From Pyxidicoccus sp. MSG2 (GTDB taxonomy: Bacteria > Myxococcota > Myxococcia > Myxococcales > Myxococcaceae): DNA of 64,000 bases. The position numbers were made by a program, and so were the translations under genes. The stretch is taken from assembly GCF_026626705.1 (NCBI RefSeq), contig NZ_JAPNKC010000001.1:12649001-12713000 (forward strand), in the 5' to 3' direction. Positions 8,615 to 15,864 of this stretch are shown piece after piece. Every line of letters starts with the position of its first letter. Position 1 is the first letter of the stretch. The notes under the pieces are model-generated. The model did no database searches, was not told where the DNA came from, and worked only from the letters and a program-made list of their open reading frames with translations.

Positions 8615-10975
8615 ATGAAGGTGGTCAACAAGCTGCTGGCGAAGCTCCCGGACGAGATTGCCCGGCAGGTTCCCGACGTGAAGCTCCTGGACCAGGACAT
8701 CAAGGTGTCCCTCGCCCAGGGCACCTTCACGCAGGAGAACCTCCTCCCGCCCAAGCTGAACCTCACCGACTTCACCCTCTCGTTCGAGGCCGGCGGCGAG
8801 GCGTCCATCCGCAACTTCAACTCGCCCGGCGACGTGGATGAGAACCGCGTGGTAGGCGAGGCCACCGAGGAGGAGCCGGCCCCCGGCGCGCCCCGTCCGC
8901 AGCTGCTGCTCGGTGGAGACATGGGATGGATGCGCTACCAGGTCACCGCGCGCGTGAAGTCCGCGGCGGGCGTGAATCTGTCGTTCCTCTCGTCCGGTGC
9001 GCAGGGCGAGCTGTCCGTCACCCTCAGCGACTACCGCGCCCACCCGCTCTCGCAGAACATGCGCGAGGCGGCGAAGCTGGACCTGGCCGAGCTGCGCCTG
9101 ATGCAGGCCACGGACATCGCGAAGCTCAGCACCGGCGACGCACTGTCGTGGCAGGCGCGTGGCAATCTGCAGACGCGCCTGGAGCTGAACTGGGCGGACC
9201 TCTTCACCACCAACCTGGGACGCCTGGCCTTCGTGCGCGGCAGCGAGCTGCTGGCGCTGAAGACGGACCTGAAGGCGGGCGTATCCGCGAAGGTGGGGCT
9301 CACGGACGACTACCAGCTCACCTTCTCGCGGCCGCGCGCCGGGCGCATCCAGATTGCCGTGCGCAAGGCGAAGTCGCACGAGGCGACGCTCGGCGCGGGG
9401 CTCGGCGTCACCGTGGAGTTCGTCGACGCGGGCGCGGTGAAGGCGCAGCTGGGCCGGGTGCTCGATGCGCTCCTCGGCCCGGCGCTGCGTGAATTGTCCG
9501 GCAAGCTGGGGACACCCACGGACGCCACCGCGCTGCAGGTGATGGACGCGCTGGTGGACAAGGCGAGCAAGCTGAAGCTGGACGACACGCAGAAGAAGGT
9601 GCTGCGCCTGGCGCTGGAGCGCATGGGCCTGGACCCGAACCTGGCGGACGTGGCCAACGTGAAGGCGGCGTGGGACGACTTCAAGAAGAAGGTGGAGGTC
9701 AAGCTGGACGAGGTGGTGAAGACGCAGATCGCCTCCGGCTTCCAGTACGAATACCTGCGCCTGACCGAGGCCTCCACGCTGCTGGAGGTGGTGGTGGACG
9801 ACGCCACGGCGATGCGCTTCCACGGCTCGCTCATCAAGGGCAACCTGGTGGACCTGCTGAAGTGGATGAGGGAGCTGCCGGAGAACCAGAAGTCCTTCGA
9901 GCTGCGCAACTACCTGCACTCCACGTCGCTCACGCGGCAGCAGGCGTATGGCTTCTCGCTGGGGCTCGGCGCGTTCGAGGTGCTCAAGGCGGGCGGCTCC
10001 CGGAAGGAGAGCTGGGTGACGCAGGAGAACGGCCAGGGCGGGCGGCGGCAGGCGTTCCTCGGGCTGCGTGGGTACGAGGACAAGCTGCTCGGCAACCGCG
10101 GGCAGTGGGTGGTGGATTTGAAGGCGGACATGGAGCGGTTCTCCCCTGCTCCGGTGGCCTCGGACTTCCGCTACGGCCTGCACATGATGCTGTGGGGCCG
10201 GCAGAAGAAGATGAGCCGGAAGGAGCTCCAGGCGGCGGTGGATGACGCCGTGGTGTGGGGCGTGCTGGACGCGGCGGACGCGGCCGCCGTCATGAGCACG
10301 CTGCAGGGCGACACGGGCAAGGAGCCGATCGAGACACGGCTCGAGTTGAAGATGGCGGACGACACCTTCCGGGCGCTGATGCCCCAGGTGCAGGCGTTCG
10401 ACGTGGCGCTCTTCTCTCGGGCGCTGGCCCGGGCCATGCCGTGGAGCGAGCAGACGCCGCGCGCCTCGGCGGAGTTCCGGCGCTCGGTGTACGCGCCCAT
10501 CTGGGAGGCGTACCTGCGCGAGGTGCAGGAGAAGGGCAGCATGATGACGGGCGACCTGGCGCCCTCGCGCGCGGCGCAGATCGCCGAGGCCTTCCTGAAG
10601 CGGGATCCGATTGGGAAGGAGCTGCTGCTCATCGAGAGCACGTGGCGGCCGGACGGCGGCAACTTCACCTTCGCCGAGATGACGGAGCGCAACCGGGGCA
10701 CGCTGGCCAAGTGCCAGGCCTTCGTCGCGGGCATGGTGCGCCTGAACCGGGCCATCAACGAGCGCAAGGCACCCGATGAACTGCGCACCGTGTTCAGCGA
10801 GCTGGAGGGCATGTGGAACACGGGCTTCCACCTGCGCGCCGCGGGCTCACTGCTGTCGGAGCTGGCGAAGGCGACGCCGCAGGGACTGGCCAGCGTGGAG
10901 CGGACCTTCACCGTGACGATGGCGGACCGAGGGGAACAACTGGTGTTCTCCACCACGAAGGGCACCGGGGTCTGA
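8615..10975 (+). CDS. Large hypothetical protein, 786 residues, no recognised domain
   Basis: The ATG at 8615 was chosen for AGGGGGA 6 nt upstream; an in-frame ATG at 8582 is possible. A small hairpin (ATGGCC/GGCCAT, 8582-8597) sits just before it. There is no signal peptide, TM segment or Cys cluster, so it is probably cytoplasmic. Residues 100-400 alternate beta-like segments (VNLSFLSSGAQGELSVTLSD, YQLTFSRPRAGRIQIAVRK) suggesting a barrel or sandwich; the second half is more helical. Codon usage is fully host-like. It begins 159 bp after the sigma-54 activator gene and ends before a 10-bp-stem hairpin, so it may be last in that unit or separate. I do not recognise the family and propose no function. 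Confidence 0.8.
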   Translation: MKVVNKLLAKLPDEIARQVPDVKLLDQDIKVSLAQGTFTQENLLPPKLNLTDFTLSFEAGGEASIRNFNSPGDVDENRVVGEATEEEPAPGAPRPQLLLGGDMGWMRYQVTARVKSAAGVNLSFLSSGAQGELSVTLSDYRAHPLSQNMREAAKLDLAELRLMQATDIAKLSTGDALSWQARGNLQTRLELNWADLFTTNLGRLAFVRGSELLALKTDLKAGVSAKVGLTDDYQLTFSRPRAGRIQIAVRKAKSHEATLGAGLGVTVEFVDAGAVKAQLGRVLDALLGPALRELSGKLGTPTDATALQVMDALVDKASKLKLDDTQKKVLRLALERMGLDPNLADVANVKAAWDDFKKKVEVKLDEVVKTQIASGFQYEYLRLTEASTLLEVVVDDATAMRFHGSLIKGNLVDLLKWMRELPENQKSFELRNYLHSTSLTRQQAYGFSLGLGAFEVLKAGGSRKESWVTQENGQGGRRQAFLGLRGYEDKLLGNRGQWVVDLKADMERFSPAPVASDFRYGLHMMLWGRQKKMSRKELQAAVDDAVVWGVLDAADAAAVMSTLQGDTGKEPIETRLELKMADDTFRALMPQVQAFDVALFSRALARAMPWSEQTPRASAEFRRSVYAPIWEAYLREVQEKGSMMTGDLAPSRAAQIAEAFLKRDPIGKELLLIESTWRPDGGNFTFAEMTERNRGTLAKCQAFVAGMVRLNRAINERKAPDELRTVFSELEGMWNTGFHLRAAGSLLSELAKATPQGLASVERTFTVTMADRGEQLVFSTTKGTGV

Positions 10976-10994
10976 GGCATCTGGACTGAGGCGT

Positions 10995-11024
10995 GGGAGC
11001 CCGGGAGGTCGTCTCCGGGCTCCC
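10995..11024 (+). terminator. Strong hairpin terminator
   Basis: Perfect 10-bp GC-rich arms (GGGAGCCCGG / CCGGGCTCCC) with a 10-nt loop start 19 nt after the stop of the 786-residue protein. There is no T-run, as is usual in very GC-rich genomes. Confidence 0.55.
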
Positions 11025-11092
11025 GCAGGTCCGAGGGCGCGGATGGCATCCGCCCCGCTCTGGCCCATGTCGTGCTTGTGGCCCGGCTCACA

Positions 11093-12091
11093 ATGCCCGG
11101 ACCGCATGACACCTTCGTTCGCCACACGTTTGACCATCCCGAGAACGCCGCCGCAGAGCTGCGCGCCGTGCTGCCCGAGCACGTCGTCTCACAAGTGGAC
11201 TGGCCGTCTCTGCGCGTGGAGTCCAGCAGCGTCGTGGACTCGGACCTCCGGGAGACCGAGAGCGACCTGCTCTTCTCTGCGCGCCTTCGCGGTGGCCACC
11301 CGCTGCTCCTGTACGTCCTGCTGGAGCACCAGTCCTCAGTGGACCGGTGGATGGCGCTGCGGATGCTGCGCTACGTGGTGCGCCTGCTGGAACGCTGGCG
11401 CCAGCATCACCTCGACAGCACCACGCTCCCGCTCATCATCCCGCTCGTCATGTACCACGGGCCCGACGGAGCCTGGACAGCGCCGCGCCGGGTCGAGGAC
11501 TTGTTCGAATTCCCTGGATTGGCGCGCGAACAATGGCGGGCACTGGTGCCGCGCTTCGAATACCTGCTCGATGACTTGACGGCCAAGCGTGAGGAGGCAC
11601 TGAAGGCACGTCCGGGACCGCCGATGGCGCGGCTGGCGTGGCTGGTGCTGCGCTATGGGCGCAGCGAGGAACTCGCGCGAAGATTGCCGGAGTGGGTGGC
11701 GCTCTTCGCGCAGGTGCAGGCAGGCCCCGAAGGCGATAGGCACCTGGCAGTGCTCATACAGTACCTGCTGTTGATGGGAGATCAGGCGGCACATACAGCG
11801 GCCGGGCAGGTGTTAAACTTGGTGGTGGGTGGGCAGCGCACGGAGGAGTTGATGCGGAGCTACGGCGAGGAACTCATCGAGAAGGGACGCCAGGAGGGGC
11901 TGGCGCGGGGAGTGACCCGAGGGCGTGCCGAGGACATCTTGCGGATCCTCACCGCCCGGGGCGTGCACCTGGACGAGCAGGCCCGGCAGCGCATCCTCAC
12001 CTGCACCGACGTCGCCACGCTGGACCGCTGGTTCGACAAGTCCCTGAACGCCAGCACCCTCGTCGACGTGCTCGACACCCTGGAGCATTAG
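11093..12091 (+). CDS. Rpn family (PD-(D/E)XK / YhgA-like) nuclease
   Basis: 332 residues from ATG 11093; GTG at 11072 is an alternative, but MPGPHDTFVRHTF is the standard opening of the family (PHDxxFR). The segment ESDLLFSARLRG followed by LLLYVLLEHQSSVD matches the Rpn catalytic region, with a D and an E-x-Q in PD-(D/E)XK style. The middle has PLVMYHGPDGAW, another family hallmark. The C-terminal KGRQEGLARGVTRGR is the helical tail seen in transposase_31/Rpn proteins. E. coli Rpn proteins are DNA endonucleases that promote RecA-independent recombination and have been linked to phage defence. It is solitary here, with no partner or IS ends. Confidence 0.85.
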   Translation: MPGPHDTFVRHTFDHPENAAAELRAVLPEHVVSQVDWPSLRVESSSVVDSDLRETESDLLFSARLRGGHPLLLYVLLEHQSSVDRWMALRMLRYVVRLLERWRQHHLDSTTLPLIIPLVMYHGPDGAWTAPRRVEDLFEFPGLAREQWRALVPRFEYLLDDLTAKREEALKARPGPPMARLAWLVLRYGRSEELARRLPEWVALFAQVQAGPEGDRHLAVLIQYLLLMGDQAAHTAAGQVLNLVVGGQRTEELMRSYGEELIEKGRQEGLARGVTRGRAEDILRILTARGVHLDEQARQRILTCTDVATLDRWFDKSLNASTLVDVLDTLEH

Positions 12092-12173
12092 CTGACCCCT
12101 TCACGGGCCGGTCAGCGGATACCGCCCACGTGGCCTGGCGGGGGCGCTCGCCGTAAGAATCGCTCGCGCGCGC

Positions 12174-13088
12174 TCACATCGTCCGCGACAGCACGAGCGC
12201 GGCGGCCATGGACAGGGCTCCGGCTGCCGCGAAGTGTGTCCAGGCACGGCGCGCGAGCAATCCTCCCATGACGGGCGCCTCGGGGCCGAGCACCACCAGC
12301 GCCGGCCCTCCGTCGCGTCCGCAGAGCACGTAGGCGCCTTCCTCGGAGCCGCGCCGCAACTCGCCCACCACGAGGCACGTCTCTCTCGCCGTGCCCACCC
12401 GCTCCCATGAGAGGGCCTCCGGCTCCGTGGCCTGGACCCCGGGCGCGTCCTCGTACCAGGACGCGGGCACCGTTCCCGGCAGCGCCTGGCAGCGGCGGAC
12501 CTCCACCGGCGCCATCAGCGTGGACGGCGAGAAGCGCACCGACGCCCTCACCCGCTCGCCTCGCAGCACCAGCACCGGCGCATAGGCGCGCTCGCGTGAC
12601 AGCAGCGGCCCCTTGCGCCCGTCCTGCGCCACCTCGCGCACCTCCGCCTCGTAGAAGGCGCAGGGCACACCGCCCGGGGACGTCAGCGCATCGGCGGCGT
12701 CCAGGCTTCCCCGGTACACGCCCCACCCCGGCGAATGGCCCGCGCGCAGGGCCGCGACGGCCTCATCCAGGGACTTCGGCACCGAGGCCCGCAGCAGGTC
12801 CGCCCGGAAGCGCGCCCGCGAGCCCCGCACCGCCAGCCCCGCGGCCACGACGAGCAGCGCCAATCCCGCCGCCTTCGTCGCCACCTCGAAGGACAGCACC
12901 TGCCCGCTTCCCCCGTGGAACCGCGACGCGACACAGAAGGCGCCCACCACCAGCAGGCCGAACCAGACGAGCGGCAGGCGCCACGGCCTCGACGCCGCGT
13001 CCTTGCGTCCGAAAGCGAACGCCGCCACCACCAGCGCCGTCAGGCACGTCGCGTACAGCGGTGCCAGCAGGATGCGCCACAGGTCCAT
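12174..13088 (-). CDS. Membrane protein with GIDE-like domain
   Basis: 304 residues from ATG 13088, which has GGGGAA a few bases upstream. The frame stays open back to 13397, but that stretch has many A/T-ending codons unlike the body, so I left it out. Three hydrophobic segments fill residues 1-90 (start MDLWRILLAPLYATCLTALV). A soluble region (about 110-275) contains PCAFYEAEVREV and a YAPVLVLRGERVRASVRF stretch, and a last TM segment lies at the C-terminus. This layout, with the PCxxYxxEV motif, resembles GIDE/MULAN-type domains, which in bacteria occur without a RING finger. The relationship is tentative and no function is claimed. It converges on the Rpn gene and diverges from the barrel gene at 13479. 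Confidence 0.65.
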   Translation of the reverse strand: MDLWRILLAPLYATCLTALVVAAFAFGRKDAASRPWRLPLVWFGLLVVGAFCVASRFHGGSGQVLSFEVATKAAGLALLVVAAGLAVRGSRARFRADLLRASVPKSLDEAVAALRAGHSPGWGVYRGSLDAADALTSPGGVPCAFYEAEVREVAQDGRKGPLLSRERAYAPVLVLRGERVRASVRFSPSTLMAPVEVRRCQALPGTVPASWYEDAPGVQATEPEALSWERVGTARETCLVVGELRRGSEEGAYVLCGRDGGPALVVLGPEAPVMGGLLARRAWTHFAAAGALSMAAALVLSRTM

Positions 13089-13478
13089 CCCGTTCCCCGC
13101 CAGGCCAGGCGCGGCCTCCCCATGGCAGGCCACGACCGGAGCAAGGTGCGGATGCCAGCCCGCGCATGCAACCTCGCTCCCGAGGGCGCACCGGTATCCG
13201 TCCACCGACAGGCCCAACCCGCGAGGCACGGAGGCTGTCCACCCGTCGACAGGCCCTGCCCTTGGGGTCCAGACACTGACACCTGCCCGACTCCGCTCCC
13301 GACGTCCGGCCGCTGGTGCCCGGACGCGCGCCAGCACTACATGCCTCCCCGAGTCGTCGAACGCAGCCCGCGCGAGCCTCGCTGTCCTCCCCGACATGAC
13401 GGCGTCCTGGCGCGCCCTTCCCTGGCGCCGAACGCTTCACCCACCACCAGCGCGGCGCTGCCCACGAAGGGGAATCCC
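13089..13478. other. 390-bp divergent intergenic region
   Basis: Codon-third-position bias is weak in all frames here, so I treat it as non-coding promoter space for the genes on either side. The 10-mer CGACAGGCCC occurs twice (13206-13215 and 13247-13256). No hairpin, sigma-54 site or small gene stands out. Confidence 0.5.
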
Positions 13479-14246
13479 ATGCCTGGAAGGCGTTGCTGGA
13501 TTTGGATGGTCGTCGTCACCCTCGGGCTCGCGTCGCAAGCGGCGGCAGAGGAACCGGGCGCCCCACGCGAGGAAGGACCGACAGGATTGCAGGTCGCGCT
13601 GAGCGTCGGCGCCGGGGCGGGGGCGGGCTACGTCTACAAGAATGGCGTGTCCCCGACGACCGGTGAGCCACAGGACCTGAAGGTCACCGACGCCTCCAGC
13701 ATCACGCTCCCCGTCCTCCTCGAGGTCGGCTACCGCGCGACCCCGCACTGGTACCTCGGCCTCTGGGGCTCGTACGAGAAGGTGTTCGAGAAGGACAGCG
13801 ACCTCTCCTGTCCCGAGGGCTTCGACTGCAACTTCCGACAGTGGCGCTTCGGCCCCGAGGTCCGCTACCACTTCTCCCCCGGGGCCGGCTTCGACCCGTG
13901 GGTGGGACTCGGTGTGGGCCTGGAGGTCGCCGAAAGCGACCTGGAAGGCGAGACGGACGTCCCCGTGCCCGACGTGGGTCCGGTGCCCGCCCGTGTCGAG
14001 TTCTCCGTCACCGACCGGGGGCCCACGTACGCCCGCCTGGCCCTCGGCGGTGACGTGAAGCTCTCTCGCTCCCTGTCCTTCGGCCCCATCATCACCGCGT
14101 CCATCGGCAGCTACACCATCCGGACGGGCGATCAGACCGTCACCTTCCCCGGCATCCCCCCCCAGGAGATCCCGCTCCCCCTGGTGGACGACGGCTTCCA
14201 CGCGCTGTTCACCGTCGCCCTGCGCGTCGCCTGGCTCCGGCCCTGA
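13479..14246 (+). CDS. Outer-membrane beta-barrel protein
   Basis: 255 residues. The ATG at 13479 is preceded by AAGGGGAA. A classical signal peptide (MPGRRCWIWMVVVTLGLASQAAA) would be cleaved after AAA. The mature chain is made of alternating amphipathic beta-strands rich in Gly and aromatics (VALSVGAGAGAGYVY, HWYLGLWGSYEKVF, FGPEVRYHFSPGAGF, WVGLGVGLEVAES, YARLALGGDVKLSRSLSFGP) and ends in FTVALRVAWLRP. This is the pattern of an 8- to 10-strand barrel of the OmpW/OmpA type. One Cys pair (LSCPEGFDCNF) lies in a predicted loop. Specific function unknown. Confidence 0.8.
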   Translation: MPGRRCWIWMVVVTLGLASQAAAEEPGAPREEGPTGLQVALSVGAGAGAGYVYKNGVSPTTGEPQDLKVTDASSITLPVLLEVGYRATPHWYLGLWGSYEKVFEKDSDLSCPEGFDCNFRQWRFGPEVRYHFSPGAGFDPWVGLGVGLEVAESDLEGETDVPVPDVGPVPARVEFSVTDRGPTYARLALGGDVKLSRSLSFGPIITASIGSYTIRTGDQTVTFPGIPPQEIPLPLVDDGFHALFTVALRVAWLRP

Positions 14247-14258
14247 CCGACGGGAGCG

Positions 14259-15734
14259 TCACCTCGAAGGTGCAGGCAGGTTGGAGAGCGCCGAGCGCGG
14301 CAGGCCCCACGGCTCGTCGCCGTGCGTGCCATCGTCCGCGACGAAGACGATGCGACCTCCGCTCTGGATGAAGGCGCGCGGAAAGGAGCTCTCCGGCCCG
14401 GAGCGGACGTCCTGCAGCAACACCGTGCCCTCCTCCGTGCCGTCACTCCGCCACAGCTCCACGCCCGTCGTCCCGTCATCCGCGCCGAACAGGAGCCGCT
14501 CGCCCGTGGCGAAGAGCTCCGGAGCAAAGGGGAAGCCGCTCGCCAGCCCCGGGTTCATGTCCCGCACCAGCGTGGTGCCCCGCTCCGTCCCGTCGCTGCG
14601 CCACAGCTCCGAGCCGTGTGCGCCGTCGTCGGCCGCGAAGAACACCGTGCGGCCGAACGCGACGAGGTTGCCCCCGGAGAAGCCGCTCCCTGCTCCCGAC
14701 AGGATGTCGCGCACGAGCCGCGTGCCACCTGCCGTTCCATCCGTCACCCACAGCTCCCGGCCGTGCTCGTCATCTTCCGCGGAGAAGAAGACCCGGCTGC
14801 CAGCGGCGACGAAGCCCGCGGGGAACGAACCGAAGGTACCCGGGCGGATGTCCATGAGGAGCTGCGTCCCACGCTCCGTTCCGTCCGTGCCCCACAGCTC
14901 GGTGCCGTGCGTTCCATCGTCCGCCTGGAAGACGATGCGCCCCCGCACGGGGGTGAAGCCGAAGGAAGTGGAGCCCTCCTCGCCCGGATTCACGTCCGCC
15001 AGCAACCGGGTGCCCCGGGGCGTCCCATCCGTCACCCACGGCTCGCCCCCATGGGTGCCGTCGTTCGCGTTGAAGTAAGCCCGCCCCCCGATGCGCACGG
15101 GCATGAAGGGCCCGCCCGACCCCTGGAACCCGGGGAAGATGTCCTTCAGCAGCTCGGTGTCGTCCTCCGTCCCGTCGCTCGTCCACGGCTCCCAGCCCAG
15201 GACGCCGTCATCCGCGCGGAACAAGAGCGTGCCGCTCCCCAGGTTCAGGAGGAACGAAGGCTTGGAGCTCGCGGAGCCGGGGTTGATGTCCTCGACGAGG
15301 TGGGTGCGCGCCCGCGTCCCGTCGCTCGTCCACAGCTCCACGCCGGACACGCCATCCGTGACGGGGAAGTAGAAGTCGCCGCCCACCACCGCCGAGTTGA
15401 AGTCCGCGTCCTCGCCGGAGAACGCGCTCGCCGGGCCGGGATTGACGTCCTTCAGCAGCTCCGTCCCCGCGGGCATTCCGTCACTCACCCAGGGCTCGTA
15501 GCCGAGCGAGTCGTTGAAGGCCATGAAGAGGAACGTGCCGCTCGACTCCGCGAAGAGCGTCGGGCCCGAGCCCTCCAGCCCGGGGCGGATGTCCCGCAGC
15601 AGGAAGGCCGGCGGCGCATCCGGCCTGGGATGGGGCCTGCTCTCCGCCCCGGCTTCGATGCCAGGGCCACTCTCCGCCAGGGATGCGGCGGGAACGAGTG
15701 CCACCGCGAGCCACAACGACCAGGGCCATTTCAT
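14259..15734 (-). CDS. Secreted ELWxxDGT-repeat protein
   Basis: 491 residues. The ATG at 15734 has GAGGAGG about 8 nt upstream. A signal peptide (MKWPWSLWLAVALVPAASLAES) is followed by eight copies of E[LP]WxxDG[TM] and a final truncated EPWG. Each sits in a 45-50-residue unit that also carries a GTxLLxDIxPG and an FxADDGxHG segment. This is the ELW/hyalin-like repeat family, predicted to fold as a beta-propeller or solenoid and very frequent in secreted myxobacterial proteins. No enzyme domain or sorting tail is present. It is likely an extracellular scaffold or adhesin; ligand unknown. It lies downstream of the Ser/Thr kinase gene on the same strand after 130 bp. Confidence 0.85.
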   Translation of the reverse strand: MKWPWSLWLAVALVPAASLAESGPGIEAGAESRPHPRPDAPPAFLLRDIRPGLEGSGPTLFAESSGTFLFMAFNDSLGYEPWVSDGMPAGTELLKDVNPGPASAFSGEDADFNSAVVGGDFYFPVTDGVSGVELWTSDGTRARTHLVEDINPGSASSKPSFLLNLGSGTLLFRADDGVLGWEPWTSDGTEDDTELLKDIFPGFQGSGGPFMPVRIGGRAYFNANDGTHGGEPWVTDGTPRGTRLLADVNPGEEGSTSFGFTPVRGRIVFQADDGTHGTELWGTDGTERGTQLLMDIRPGTFGSFPAGFVAAGSRVFFSAEDDEHGRELWVTDGTAGGTRLVRDILSGAGSGFSGGNLVAFGRTVFFAADDGAHGSELWRSDGTERGTTLVRDMNPGLASGFPFAPELFATGERLLFGADDGTTGVELWRSDGTEEGTVLLQDVRSGPESSFPRAFIQSGGRIVFVADDGTHGDEPWGLPRSALSNLPAPSR

Positions 15735-15864
15735 GTCTTCCCCTCCTCACGCGGCGGGTGCCGCGATGGATGGGGAATCTGGGAGCCCGTTTGTGACAGC
15801 CCATCCTCCCCGGGGTGGCCCCGGGGGAGTGACGCAGGACACTGCCCCCTGTCCGGAGGGAGCC

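Noticed and set aside
6506..10831. A 1441-codon open frame on the minus strand across the activator and the 786-residue protein
   Set aside because: Low-complexity Leu/Arg/His translation and no start signals; the opposite strand carries recognisable domains.
11044..11059. Sigma-54-like TGGCAT-N5-CCGCT before the Rpn gene
   Set aside because: GG/GC spacing fits but the -12 element is poor and it is only about 35 nt from the start codon; likely chance in GC-rich DNA.
13089..13397. N-terminal extension of the GIDE-like protein frame up to 13397
   Set aside because: Codons often end in A or T, unlike the gene body, and no RBS or signal peptide appears; the start at 13088 fits better.
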